Shown here: positions 45,814-57,513 of the stretch, piece after piece
Layout of the letters: each line of letters opens with the position of its first letter
How positions within the stretch are numbered: position 1 is the stretch's first letter
NCBI GenBank assembly: GCA_022702705.1
Contig: CM040421.1
Span: forward strand, 66,079,121-66,143,120
Reading direction: 5' to 3'
Length of the DNA: 64,000 bases
From: Papilionanthe hookeriana x Papilionanthe teres
Taxonomy: Eukaryota > Streptophyta > Magnoliopsida > Asparagales > Orchidaceae
The notes under the pieces: model-generated
Told to the model about the DNA's origin: nothing
Databases searched by the model: none
Seen by the model: the letters and a program-made list of their open reading frames with translations, nothing else
Position numbers and translations under genes: made by a program

Positions 45814-47546
45814 TGACCCACTAAAAATATGTTAAGATTTTCATGCCTATTTTATATTGCTTTTAATGATATTGCACTTTAAAGAAGGGTATTATTGATG
45901 ATTTGTTGCAGATATGAAGATTTAAGGACATTGGAGCAAAAATATGCAAAAAGGAGCGAATTTTGAGCAAAAAGGACTAAAATTATGAAAATTTGAACTA
46001 GGGCGCCGGCGGCGAGATCGACGGCGCCGACGACTGATTTTTCCTGAGAGTTCAGAAAGATATTACAAGGGAGTCCGCCGAAGGCGAGATTGAGGTCGCC
46101 GACACAAGGCTTATGCAGAAGGGTCCAAGGCTAAGTACTCTAGATGGCCGCCGACAGAAAGCGCGAGGCCACCGATGGCGGGAAAGTCGATTCTCTAACA
46201 AGGTGCATTGAATGTGGATGATTTTTGAAGGGATGTTTGAAATACTCTTGGAGACTCTTCATTTACTTTAAAAGAAACCAATTGGTGCTGAAAAAAGGGT
46301 CCACTAGCGTCCCTTTATGTTCACCACGTGTCAATCTAATCCATTAGAGAGTCAAGTGTGTGATTCTAGTGAGTCCATAGAGTTTATAGTGTTAGTCAGT
46401 GAGTTTAAATTAGTGATATTTGTGAGGAATTCTTCGAGAGATTGTAAAAGTGGAAGCGAAGTGAGAGATTTCTTCCTCATTGCCGTTTCGAAGATGAATT
46501 CTGTGTACTGTAAAGAAAGGAAGAGATTCAAAGGAACTTCAAGGAGTTTTCTTGGGGAGGAATTTAAGATAAGTTGTATTTACTTATTTTAGTTTGTAGA
46601 ACTTTATTTTTATATATGAAATCCAAGTTTTATTGTATCATCTCCATGAAATCTGAGTAGTTTTTTTGTCTTTCTCCTTATTTTGATATTTTTGTGAAAT
46701 GGTAAATTGAATTAGTGTGCCAAGAAAAGTTTAAAGAAGTTGTGATAATCTTTTACTTAAATCTTAATTTACTTTCAATCTGGCCAATTGATTAGTTAAA
46801 ATATGTTTAGTTAACAACTAAAGTAAAGATTACATCCGAGATTCAGGGAGGTCAAAGTCCTTGGAAGTAGGGTGCAAATAAATAGGGAAATAATATTCAT
46901 CGGGCGTAGAATTGGAGATTTTGGAGTGACAGGCTAAAATCTTTAATTCGGTCTTATTGTTTGGGTGCTAAAGTGTAGATGTTAGCCCTTAGGCGAGGGG
47001 AACATGGAAGCTTCGTAGTGAGAGCCGGTATCCTCCCAGCCTAGCTGTAGATTCAGTAACCAAGCATAGGATTAGTCAATGTTCTTTATGTCTGGAACAA
47101 AGGGTAAAGAATAGGTATGCTCCTATTTGGCACAACAACATTTTAAACTAATTTTAATTATCCATTCACTTAAATTTCTTAACAAAGGAGAAAGATTCTT
47201 GCTTATATATTTGAACTTCACTTTATTAGTAGAATTAGTTATCTGTTAGTAGAATTAGTTATCTGTTAGTAGAATTAGTTTATTAAAATTTCATATTATT
47301 GTCGATTGCATATTAGTGACAGATAGGAAATTTCGATTTCCAAGTTGTGATTCTGAATTGGGTTCTATAATCCTAGTTCGTAGCCTCTAAAATATTCCCT
47401 GTGGGATCGATATCCAGGACTCTACTAGAGCCCTGTATTACTTGAGCGATACGTATACTTGTATTGAATAGTAACTCTGCGATTATAAAATATATTATAT
47501 ACTTGTTAAAAAAATTAAAATTACGCTAAGTTTGCGGAGTGGTTCA
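45814..47546 (+). repeat. LTR A copy 3 (right outer)
   Basis: TGACCCACTAAAAATATG...GGTTCA, 1,733 bases, with the GC-rich block at about 46000-46190. It differs from copy 2 by small changes and an extra 19-base unit (agtagaattagttatctgtt repeated near 47230-47280). Followed by AGCAG. Confidence 0.92.
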
Positions 47547-47551
47547 AGCAG
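47547..47551. other. target-site duplication AGCAG, right copy
   Basis: Pairs with 19193-19197. The Tat gag frame resumes at the next base. Confidence 0.9.
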
Positions 47552-48342
47552 CAGAAGCCAGATGAGACTTTAGTCGACTACATTCTGAGATGGAGAAACT
47601 TAAGCATGAAATGTGAACCTCAGCTACAAGAACAACACGCGATCAAGATGCTACTCAAGAGTATCCATGGTCCGGAACCCTTCATGCTTAAGGGTCTCAC
47701 CATCAAGTCCTTTAAGAAGCTACTTAACAAAGCCAGCAACCTACAAGAAGAAGTCAAGCACATGGAACCTGTAGAAAATATAGAGAAGACAAAACCTGCT
47801 AAAGCATACGAGAAGAGATCTGGCGCAGTGGCAACAATCGACAAAGGAAAGCAGCCAATGAGGATTCAGCCTGAGCAGTTGCCACAGTAGAATAGTCGAT
47901 CGTCTCAAGTACGGTCGACCTCGAGAAGATGGTCGGCCTCGTGCATAACGGAGCGATCGATACTGGTCAGCAGCGGAGGTCATACAGGATAGGTGGACGA
48001 CAGGGTCTGATAATGTCAGAACGGCTACGCAGAAACTACTCCTTCAAAGACGACATTGTAGCAAAGATGTTCACAAATCTAATGAAGAAGCCCAAGTTCA
48101 GATTGCTCGAGCCAAAGAAGTTGGAAGAGATGGACAAGAAGGACCAGCCCAACTTCTGCCCCTACCACAGAATTCTCGGACACAACATAGAAAGCTACTT
48201 CAGCTTCAAGGATTGGCTCAAGCAGAATTACAAAGAAGGGAATATAACAATGCCAAAGGAATACTTGAAAGAACCTGAAAGGGGTTCTATAAATGTGATT
48301 TCAACCGAGCCAATCTCTCCTATTGATCCATATACCAACTAA
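47552..48342 (+). pseudogene. Tat gag, C-terminal part, copy 1
   Basis: Resumes in frame from 19197: QKPDETLVDYILRWRN, CEPQLQEQHAIKMLLKSIHG, GLTIKSFKKLLNKASNLQEE. A stop at 47888 and a frameshift between 47890 and 47990 follow. The nucleocapsid-like part then reads RRNYSFKDDIVAKMFTNLMK, FCPYHRILGHNIESYFSFKD. The zinc motif CxxHxxxxHxxxxC has its last Cys changed to Tyr (compare intact EGCF in copy 2 at 50945). It is the same gene as 18253-19197, split by element A. Confidence 0.88.
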
Positions 48343-49040
48343 GGTAGATGGAGCACAATTTGGAACGAGCTCGAGAAAGTCCTGGATCAGATCCAGTCTA
48401 CTTCAAAGAGAGCTATTGTCCGAAGTCTACCGCCAGCTCAATCCAAGATTAAAGCTTCACCAAGGAGGCCACCCAACAAGAACAGAGAAAGAAGCGAATC
48501 GTCAACGAAATTAAGGATGATAGCGTGAAGGGTAGGATAGAGGCTGCCCCTGTTCAATTAGTTGTTTTGGATTTGGGGGTAAAACCCCTCAAGCACCTGA
48601 CTTTGTACCATTATCTTTATGACCCTCCAGGGTCTCATAATGATAATAGAAACGATGTTGGCTACGTTCTTACTATCTCTAATGATGATGTAACCAATCA
48701 CAACCTCTCTAACTCCCATTTTGTTGCAAAAAATGATTCTTAAATCATGATTGTTCTCAATGAGAATGTTGACGAGAATGAAGAAGATGTCGACAACACC
48801 GGCTATGACAGCACCGAAAGCGAGGATCCAGTCCTTGAATGCAAAGGAACTCCACTTACCATCAATGTGGACTTTTTAGATAAAGAAGAGTCAGATACAG
48901 TAATAGAAGGATCTCTGGGTCCAGAAGAAGAAGAAATACAGAGGTACATTGAAGAAGTGGCAAGGTGCTACCGCCAAGGAAAACTCTAATTGATAGATAA
49001 TTACTCAAGAAGAAATATCCCCAGCAACGAAAGTACAAGT
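48343..49040 (+). pseudogene. Tat gag-protease linker, copy 1
   Basis: Frameshifted coding remnants: IEAAPVQLVVLDLGVKPLKH..., and an acidic stretch NENVDENEEDVDNTGYDSTE, matching 51290-51790 of copy 2. No domain of known function. Confidence 0.55.
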
Positions 49041-49857
49041 TCTAAATGAAATTAAAAATTCAAACAAGGTGGATTATAACGTGCTAGCTCATCTTAGGAA
49101 GTTGCTTGCCAAACTAAGCATTTACGATGCTCTAATCTTGTCAAAGGAGATGAGAGAAAATCTGATTAAGACACTACTTGATTCGGATGTTTGCTTAGCA
49201 CAGTTGGCTAGCACATCCTCAAATGGAGCTTGCACTTTGAAAGAACAGTCTGGTGTAACCTTCATCGATGAAGATTTGCTACTCAGTACAGCCGATCACA
49301 ACCGTCCGCTCTACATTGTCGTCATCATCAGCGGGTTCGTACTTTCTAGAGGGTTAGTAGATTCTGGAGCGTCGCTCAATAAAATGCGCCTACGGACACT
49401 AGCCACCTTGGACATCAACGCTCTAGAACTTTCTATGGATAAAATGATGCTAAGAGGATTCAACCAGAAAGGAGAAAGAGCCCTCGGTTCAATAACATTG
49501 CAAATGAAAGTTGGAAATCTAGTAACAACTCCAAAATTCCATGTCATCGATGCAGATACATCGTTCAATGCCCTGCTTGGTCGGTCGTGGCTTCACGAGT
49601 ACAACATGGTCCTGTTGTCACTTCACCAATGCATCGAGTACTATAAGGACGAACAAGAACATTGCATTAAAGGATACTTACAACCTTTCTCAATACATGA
49701 AGTGGGCATTCACGAAGACGCCGCCTACTATGGTCCTCCGAAGAAAATAATACTCTCAAGGGAAATTGTGACCAGTAAATTCGAAGACTTAGAAGAACTA
49801 CGAAATTGGGACCATATACCTCCGCTTCAACAATCTCCTACCACTCCTTCACAATAA
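49041..49857 (+). pseudogene. Tat aspartic protease, copy 1
   Basis: An uninterrupted frame of 262 residues from ATG 49069. RPLYIVVIISGF, then RGLVDSGASLNKMRL (active site DSGA), LRGFNQKGERALGSITLQMK, FHVIDADTSFNALLGRSWLH. The flap and the second hydrophobic-Gly motif are present, so it may fold, but the polyprotein context is broken upstream and downstream. Confidence 0.88.
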
Positions 49858-50287
49858 CTTGGTGTAGGTTCTTTTAGCCCACGCATCCGAGGTCGAGGCC
49901 GGGGACAGGGTCGAGGAATAACTCACCAAATTGCTGAACAGATGAAGCAAACGATCAACATTGATGTAGAAGGAAGCTCCGACGATGATAAAGAAATAAT
50001 GATGATCAGTCAGAAGAAGCCTCAGTTTGATATTTCTACGGATGACACAGAAAGGGATGAATATGAATCAATATATGATCAAATTAATCATTATGTTCAA
50101 GCCATGACCCTAACTCTGATCCACCCTTAAAAGATTGAGAGTAGGAAGTCAAGGAAGTCTATAATGATGGTTTTAAACTAATTAAGTTTTATAAATCTTC
50201 TCATTCTACTTCTGAATCTTGTATAATTCTCGAAGAAAATGATTCTAATGAATTAATGGAACTATAGGAGATCTCGTAGTGGGGCTG
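49858..50287 (+). pseudogene. Tat protease-RT linker, copy 1, cut by duplication breakpoint
   Basis: GRGRGQGRGITHQIAEQMKQ, then MISQKKPQFDISTDDTERDE, matching 52640-53030 of copy 2. At about 50273-50287 it stops matching and copy 2's gag begins. Confidence 0.65.
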
Positions 50288-50990
50288 CAGAAACCAATTA
50301 GACTCTAGTCAACTACATTCTGAGATGGAGAAATATAAGCATGAAGTGCGAGGTTCAGCTACAAGAGCAACACGCAATTTAGATACTAGTCAAGTGTATC
50401 CACGGTCCAGTGTTTTTTATGCTTAAAAATATTACCATTAAGTCCTTCGGGAAGCTACTCAATAAAGAAAACAGTTTAAAAGAGAAAGTTAAGCATATGG
50501 ATACTCTAGAGAAGACAGCAAAGAAGATACCGATCAAAGCATAGGAAAAGAGATCCGATGTAGTGGCAATGATCAACAAAGGGAAGCAATCGATGAGGAT
50601 TTAGGCTAAGCAGTCACCGCAGCAACACTGTCAGTCGCCTCAGTATAGTCAGCCTCCACTGCGACGCGTCGACCTCTACAGTAGGGTCAACCCCGTCCCT
50701 AACGTAACGATCGAGCTAATCGACAGCAGCAGAGGTCGTTCATGACAGATGGACGGTAGGGTCTAACAATGTCAGAACGGCTACACAGAAACTACTCCTT
50801 CAAAGATAATGTCATGGCAAAGATGTTCAGAAACATGGTGAAGAAACCTAAGTTCAGATTTTCTGAGCCAAAGAAGCCAGAAGAGATGAACAAGAAGGAT
50901 CATCCAACCTTTTGTTTGTACCACAGACTACTCGGACACACGATAGAAGGATGTTTTGGTTTCAAGGATTGGCATGAGAAGAAATAAAGA
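50288..50990 (+). pseudogene. Tat gag C-terminal part, copy 2
   Basis: Begins at the residue where copy 1 was interrupted (gcagaaacc...actctagtcaactac). TLVNYILRWRNISMKCEVQL, then stops. The zinc region reads RNYSFKDNVMAKMFRNMVKK and FCLYHRLLGHTIEGCFGFKD, with an intact CxxHxxxxHxxxxC. Several stops. Confidence 0.85.
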
Positions 50991-51780
50991 AAGAAATATA
51001 ACAATACCGAAAGAATATTTAAGAGAACCTGAAAGAGGTTCCGAAAATATGATTTCTACCGAGCCATTCTACCCAATAGATCCATATGCCGAAAAAGATA
51101 GATGGAGTATGATTTGAACCGAGTCTTCCAAAAGGATATTGGATCAGAGACAAACTGTCTCAGAGTAAGCCACTGCATGGAGTCTGCCACCTCCTAAGCC
51201 AAAAATGGAGATTACATCAAAGAAACCACCACAGCTGAAGATCGAGAAGGAAGACTCCTTGGACGAGATGAAGATAGATAGTGAGAAGGCTAGGATAGGG
51301 GCTACCATCGTTAGATTGGTTGTCTCATATTTAGGGGAGAAATCCCTCGAACCGTTAACTATGTATAATTTCCTCTTCACCTCTTTGGGGTCTTATAATT
51401 ATAAGAGTGACCATTTTGGTTATGTTCTTACTGTCTCTAGTGATGACGTAATAAATCATAGCCTATCTAACCTCGATTTTGATCCCTAGAATGATCCTCA
51501 AATCATATTAGTTCTCGATGAGAACATTGACTAAAATGAAGAAGATATTGAAAACAACGGTTACGACAGTACGGGAAGCGAGGAACCAGCCCTCGAGTGC
51601 AAAGAAACTTTAGTTGCAATCAACTTGGACTTTTCGGATACAGAAATTGTACCAAAAGAATCAACTACAATGTCAGTAGAACCTCCGAGTCTAAGGAGGA
51701 AGAAATAATGGAAGTGAATCTCAGAAGTGGAAAGATACTACCTCCGAGGACAGCTCAAGTGGAAAAGGGAAAATAGATAA
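50991..51780 (+). pseudogene. Tat gag-protease linker, copy 2
   Basis: Frameshifted match to 48240-49040: MEITSKKPPQLKIEKEDSLD, VSYLGEKSLEPLTMYNFLFT, SSDDVINHSLSNLDFDP, acidic segment after 51540. No separate domain. Confidence 0.5.
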
Positions 51781-52620
51781 TTACTCAAGAAGAAATGTCT
51801 CTAGCAATGGAAGGAGTACATATTCGAAACGAGATTGGAAATTCAAATAAAGTGGATTACAATGTACTAGCTCATCTAAGCATTTACAATGCTCTGATTC
51901 TATCAAAGGAGATGAGAGAAAACATGGTCAAGGCTCTACTTGATCCAGACATTTGCTTAACAAAGTTGGCTAGCACATCCATGGATAGAGTTTCTACTTT
52001 GAAGGGATAGCCTGGTGTAACCTTCATCGATGAAGACTTGATACTCGGTACTGTCGACCACAACTGTCCGCTCTACATTTCTGTCATCATCGGTAGGTTC
52101 ATGTTCTCCAGGGTGTTAGTAGATCCTGGAGCGTCGCTTAACATAATGAGTTTACAGACTTTAGCTTACTTGGATATCGATGCGTGAGAGCTCACTAAGG
52201 ATAAGTTGTCATTAAGAGGATTCAACCAGAAAAGAGAAAAAGCTCTCGGATCTATAACACTGTAGATGAATGTTAGAAATGTAGTAATAACTGTAAAATT
52301 CATGTCATCGATGTAGATACTTCATTCAACACTCTGCTTGGTTGACTGTGGCTTCATGAATACAATATAGTCCCTTCTTTACTTCACCAATGCATCAAGT
52401 ACTATGAAGATGGAGAAGAACATTGCATTAAAGAAGACTTACAACCATTCTCAATACATGAAGTGGGCATTCACGAAGACGCCGCATACTAAACTCCCCT
52501 AAAGAAAATAGTATTTGCAAGAGAAATTGTGCCAAATATGACTGAAGTTTCAGAAAGATTACAATGATGGGACCATTCACCTCCACTTTAACGATCTCCC
52601 GCCACTCCTTCACAATGAGT
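51781..52620 (+). pseudogene. Tat aspartic protease, copy 2
   Basis: Aligns with copy 1 along its length (VDYNVLAHLSIYNALILSKE...). The active site at about 52110 reads RVLVDPGASLNIM, Ser to Pro. Stops at about 52008, 52186, 52263 and later. More decayed than copy 1. Confidence 0.82.
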
Positions 52621-53370
52621 TGGGGGAGGTTCATTTAGCCCATGCATCTGAGGTCGAGTTCGGGGACGCGGGCAAGGGAGAACTCACCAGATTGTTGAGT
52701 GGACAAAGCCGACGATCAGCAACGACGCAGAAGGAAGCTCCAAGGAGGATGAATTTAGAAAGGAAATAATGATGATAAGTCAGAAGAAGCCTCAGTTTGA
52801 AATCTCCTTGAATGACATAGAAAGGAATGAATAAGAGTCAATTACGATAAGATTAACCATTATGTTCAAGCCATGAATCTAACTCCAATCCATCCTCAAA
52901 CGATTGAGAGTATAGAGATCAAGGAATTCCATAATGGTGGTTTTGAACCGATCAAGTTTTATCGGGATTCTTCTTCTACTTCGGAACCTTGTGTAATTCA
53001 AGAAGAAAATGATTCTAGTGAATTAATGGAATTACCTTTTGGATACTTTTTTCCATGTTTATAAAAAGTAATTCAACAAGGATATGTGCAAAAGAGAATG
53101 CCAAAAGATAAATTACAATCATTTGAAAAATTATGGAATGTGAAAGGAAAGAAACTCAATTCAAAAGAAGCTCTTGGATTAACTATAGGACTGGTTGATG
53201 ACTCAAAATTTTGCATGGTTGTTACTAGCCAGTCAGAAGAAGATTCCCTCGACATTCAAGATGAATTTTAAGTTCAACCGTAGATGATGCTCCACCAAAA
53301 TTCGAAGAAGAAATCAAATCAATAGTAGATGAACTAAAGAAAATCAACCTCGAGACTGAGGAGCAGCCCC
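52621..53370 (+). pseudogene. Tat protease-RT linker, copy 2
   Basis: Includes ISQKKPQFEISLNDIERNE, GYVQKRMPKDKLQSFEKLWN, ALGLTIGLVDDSKFCMVVTS and ELKKINLETEEQPRP. This stretch between protease and RT is typical of Tat polyproteins; function unknown. Confidence 0.6.
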
Positions 53371-53628
53371 GACCCACTTTTATAAGTTTATTACTTAGTG
53401 AAGAAGAATTTATATATTTGATCAAGTTATAGTTAGAATTCAAAGATTGATGCACCTGGAGTTATGACGAAATGCTAGTATGTCCAGAGGTTGCAGTTCA
53501 CCGACTCAAAGTAGATTGAAATATAACACAAATAAAGTAAGCTCTGTACGGGTGGAGCAATACCCCACGTGGTTAGCCAACGTCGTGTCGGTGAAGAAGA
53601 AGAATGGACAGATTCAAGTGTTGGATTT
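53371..53628 (+). pseudogene. Tat reverse transcriptase N-terminal end, copy 2, truncated
   Basis: Decayed codons for FKD-CTWSYDEML, VAVHRLKVD, then WLANVVSVKKKNGQIQV-LDF. These are the first fingers-domain blocks of Tat RT. The match ends at about 53628, where Athila LTR-type sequence begins. Confidence 0.75.
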
Positions 53629-54160
53629 TGTTAGAGTCTAGGATTTGGTGTAAAGTGTTGTTTTGTGAGGGATTCTTCTCAAAAGAGTTGAAGAAGAAGA
53701 AAGAAATTGAGAGATTGCTTCTACCCTACTATTCAAAGTGAGAACTGAGTATTGTTGCAAAGAGAGAAGGAGATTCAAAGGACCTTCAAGGGATTTGCTC
53801 GGGGAAGAAATTAAGATAAGTTGTATTTACTTTTCAAGTTTGTATGTCTTTGCTTTTATATATAAAATCTTTGCTTTGTTGCGTATTTCTCATGAATTCT
53901 GAATAGATTTCTTTATTTTTCTCATTGCAATGATAAATGGTGAAGTGATGGTTTAAATTGGATTTGCCATATGAAAGATAAGAAATTGTGATGATTTTTC
54001 ACTTCGTTCTTCATTTACTTTTTGATATGGCCAATTGAATTGTTAAAATATGTTGTGAAACATATGATCCCAAAGGGCTATGCTTTCTACAACAAAAGTG
54101 GATATTACATTCAATGTTCATGAATGGGTGATGTAGTTCATGGGGGTTGGAAAGAATTAT
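53629..54160 (+). repeat. Athila LTR fragment at the left edge of element C
   Basis: Shares gagattcaaaggaccttcaagg, gaggaaattaagataagttgtatttac and tttttatatataaaatc blocks with the R/U5 part of LTR A (22680-22870), but is a different family. It lacks the LTR start and end. At about 54160 it changes straight into the middle of gag. Confidence 0.7.
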
Positions 54161-55130
54161 CACAAAAAAAATTTTCCAAAATATTTCCCTTCATCAAAAA
54201 CTGTAAAGCTTAGAAATTATATTACATCTTTCTATCAGTTTGAAGGAGAATCAATCTATGAAGCTTGGGAAAGATTTAAAGATCTCCTTAGGAAGTGTCC
54301 ACATCATGTTTTACCAGATTGGTTAATAATTTAAACATTTTATAATAGATTAGTGGGATCTCTTAGATTGATTATCGATTCTGTTGCTGGTGGATCGTTA
54401 ATGTTAAAACCTTTTGATTAGGCATATCCTTTAATTAAAGAGATAGCTACTAATAATTTTCAATGGCCCTCTGAATGGGTAAATCCAAAAAGAGTAGCTA
54501 TTATTAATGATTCTGATGTAATAACTATATTGGCTTCTCAAATTGCTACGATTTTAAATAAAATAGACAAATTCGGAATGAACTATTCTCAAACACCACT
54601 GGTGTTAGAGGAAAATTCATTGGGACAGATAGTAGATTTTTAATCATCTTATGACTTTAAATTCTATCAATAATAAACCCAACACTCCTTATTCTAATTA
54701 TTATAATCCTGGTTGGAAAAACTGCCCAAACTTAAACTAGAAAAATAACACTGTTGTTGTTAACCTACGGGGGAACAACTCTGTAAACCCAAAGGGAAAT
54801 TCAAACAACCAGGGAAACACTAATTATAGACCTTCTTATCTTCCAGTTCAATAGTAACCCACAATTTAAGGAAAAGAAGTTGTTTATGGAAGAATTAATA
54901 TTAAACATGGGTAATCAATTGCAAAGTCAAGGGATTCAGCTGTAAAATCAAGGAAATCAATTGCAAAGTCTAGGAGCTGCTATTAAAAATATTGAAAATC
55001 AATTGGCACATATTACTACTGCACTTAGTAATATAACTTTTGAAACTTTCTCTAATAGTGTTAAAATTAACCCAAAATATCAAAATAAAGAATAGATTAA
55101 GGTAACACAATTAAGAATTGGAATCTAGAG
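54161..55130 (+). pseudogene. gag (element C), 5' truncated
   Basis: Starts inside the domain: KYFPSSKTVKLRNYITSFYQ, FEGESIYEAWERFKDLLRKC, NNFQWPSEWVNPKRVAIIND, YSNYYNPGWKNCPNF-like codons near 54690. Stops at about 54334, 54420 and 54642. Confidence 0.85.
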
Positions 55131-55863
55131 TCCAAAAAGATGTTAAAGTTGAAAAAGAGAAGGTTGAGACTGATAAAGGACATGATAATATATATCTTGA
55201 TTTGGAATATCCGCTTAAACTAATGAAAATTACTGTAGAAAGACCACCACCTCTGTTTCCTCAAAGATTGAAACAACATAAGAGAGATAAATAATTTTCT
55301 AAATTTCTAGAAATCCTTAAAAAATTAACTGTAAATATCCCTTTTGTTGAAGCCTTAAAATAAATGCCCAACTATGTGAAGTTTATGAAGGATATACTAA
55401 ATAAGAAATGTTTTCAAATAATGAAACTATCGCATTCAGCGAAGAGTGTAATGCAATTATCTAGAAAAAACTTCCTAAAAAAACATAAGGATCCTGATAA
55501 CTTCACTATTCCTTGTGTTATAGGAGAAAAGTTTTTTGGAAGAACCTTATGTGATATAGGAGTCAACATTAATCTTTTGCCTCTATCAACTTTCAAAAGG
55601 TTGGGGATAGGAGAAATTTCACCTACTTCAGTAACTCTTTAGTTAGTTGATCGTTCTATTAGTTATCCTAAAGTATTTGTTGAAGATGTTTTACCTACTT
55701 CAGTAACTCTTTAGTTAGTTGATCGTTCTATTAGTTATCCTATAATTTTGGGAAGACCATTCCTTGCAACGGGAAGAGCCATGATAGATGTTCAAAAAGG
55801 AGAGTTAACTATGAGAGTTAATGATCAAAAGCTATGAAATACCCTACAACAGAAAAAGATGAT
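55131..55863 (+). pseudogene. aspartic protease (element C) with internal 71-bp-period duplication
   Basis: FGRTLCDIGVNINLLPLSTF (DLGA changed to DIGV), then a stop at 55642. A 50-base segment at 55621-55671 is repeated exactly at 55692-55742 (LVDRSISYP twice), replacing the VLVKVDKFIFPVDF stretch seen in B. It then continues IILGRPFLATGRAMIDVQKG. Confidence 0.82.
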
Positions 55864-57258
55864 GAATGCTTTCGAATGAAAATTTTTTAATATTTAAAAG
55901 ATGAGTATTTTAAGGAAAAGTATGAAGAGAAACTTGAACAAGAAAATTTGAAACGTGAAGATGAAGATGAAATGGAAGATAAATTTGATGAGATAGATAA
56001 TGAAGAACTGGATTATGTTCAGGAAAGATTTGAAATATTGGATACTACCGAAAATGATAATAAAAGTTTAATTCCATCCATCATAAAACCACCTGAACTT
56101 GAGATGAAAATACTTCGAAATCATTTGTAGTATGTGTTCTTAGGAGAATTATCTATATTAACGGTTATTGTATTCTCACATTTGAATGATATACAAGAAC
56201 AGAAATTACTAGAAACCTTGAGAAGAGACAAAGAAATTTTTTGTTGGACTTTAGCTGATATTGCAGGAATCAGTCATTTGGTCTGCATGCACAGAATTAT
56301 GTTGGATGAACAACATAAACCTAGAGCTGATTCGCAAAGGAGGTTAAATCCATTAATGAAAGAAGTAGTGAAGAAAGAAATTTTAAAATGGCTGGATGCT
56401 AGAATTATATATCGCATTTCAGATAGTGCATACGTAAGTCTGATTCATTGTGTTCCTAAGAAAGGAGGAGTGACATTTGTAAAGAAATGAATTAATAACC
56501 ACGAGACAAGTCACTGGTTGATGAATCTGTTTTGATTATAGAAAATTAAATGCTGCCACTAGCAATGATCACTTTCCTTTACATTTTCTAGACCAAATGT
56601 TAGATCAACTTGTTGGGCACAAAGATTTTTGCTTTTTAGATGGATATAATGGCTACCATCAAATATCAATTGCTCCTAAGGATCAAGAAAAGACCATATT
56701 TACTAGTCCTTATGGAACATTTGTTTTTGAAGAAGGTCATTTGGATTACGTAACACGCCTGCAACATTTCAAAGATGTATGATGTCAATTTCTAGTAATC
56801 TGATTGATAATGGAATATAAGATTTTATGGAAAATTTTTCTATATTTGGAACTTCATTTGACAATTTCTTAAATAATTTAGAAAAAGTTTTGGAGTTGTG
56901 TGAAAAAACAAATTTAATTCTAAATTGGGAGAAATGTCATGGAAATAAACCCTGCAAAAATTTATGTCAACTTATGGTTGCAGTAGGAATTGTACCTGAG
57001 CATAAAATTTTTGAATATGGCATGGAAATATACCCTACTAAAATTCATTTCATCGAGATATTACCACCTATAACTATTATGAGAGGGGTAAGAAGTTTTT
57101 TTAGGATATGTTGGGTTCTATAGACGTTATATTAAAAATTTTTCAAAAATTACTAAACCTTTATGCCAATTTTTAGAAAAAGACAAGAAATTTGATTTTA
57201 ATAAAGAATGCTTTAATGTATTTGAATTATTAAAAGAGAAATTAATCACTTCCCCTTG
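55864..57258 (+). pseudogene. reverse transcriptase, first copy (element C)
   Basis: Acidic linker (EDEDEMEDKFDEIDNEELDY), then LRRDKEIFCWTLADIAGISH, CMHRIMLDEQHKPRADSQRR, HKDFCFLDGYNGYHQISIAP. The catalytic site at about 56825 reads FMENFSIFG (both Asp lost). It continues EKVLELCEKTNLILNWEKCH through VRSFF to KEKLITSP, where the insert starts. Stops and frameshifts at about 56130, 56488, 56780 and 57121. Confidence 0.85.
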
Positions 57259-57513
57259 TTGACCTCATTTTGGTGAGGTAATCTTCTTCTTAGTGCTTAG
57301 AAACTAGCCATAGGACTTCTCTGTTGACCTCACTTTGTGAGGATCATTTCAAAGTCAGTTTGATATAGGAATTATACCAATATTGACTTCCTAAATCTCA
57401 CTAAAAGTCACAAAACCCTAATGACTAAGGTAAAACCCTATAAATTCTTCTTTAACCCAAAATGAGTAAATCGGGAATGACAAACCTTGATTTAATCAAT
57501 TATTGATTCAGTA
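57259..57513. other. insert of unknown origin between two RT copies
   Basis: Unrelated to Athila coding sequence. Two related phrases, gttgacctcattttggtgagg and gttgacctcactttgtgagg, occur 60-odd bases apart. No ORF. Confidence 0.6.

Larger units (their letters stand above)
19198..47546 (+). mobile_element. Athila-type element A, two-unit LTR-int-LTR-int-LTR nest
   Basis: Outer borders are TG (19198) and CA (47546) flanked by AGCAG. Three LTRs of one family lie at 19198-20168 (3' truncated), 21983-23692 and 45814-47546. The first internal unit holds only the ORF3 end, 3' UTR and polypurine tract. The second holds a primer-site remnant, integrase from its zinc domain on, ORF2, ORF3, 3' UTR and polypurine tract. 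Element B and a solo LTR are nested in it. LTR recombination followed by deletions explains the structure. Confidence 0.88.

Noticed and set aside
22484..46592. The same ~91-aa ORF in two LTR A copies (22484-22759, 46317-46592), and a similar case in LTR B (25640-25843, 37871-38074)
   Set aside because: Conservation is explained by LTR identity within one element; the frame is not kept in the third LTR copy and overlaps R/U5 sequence.
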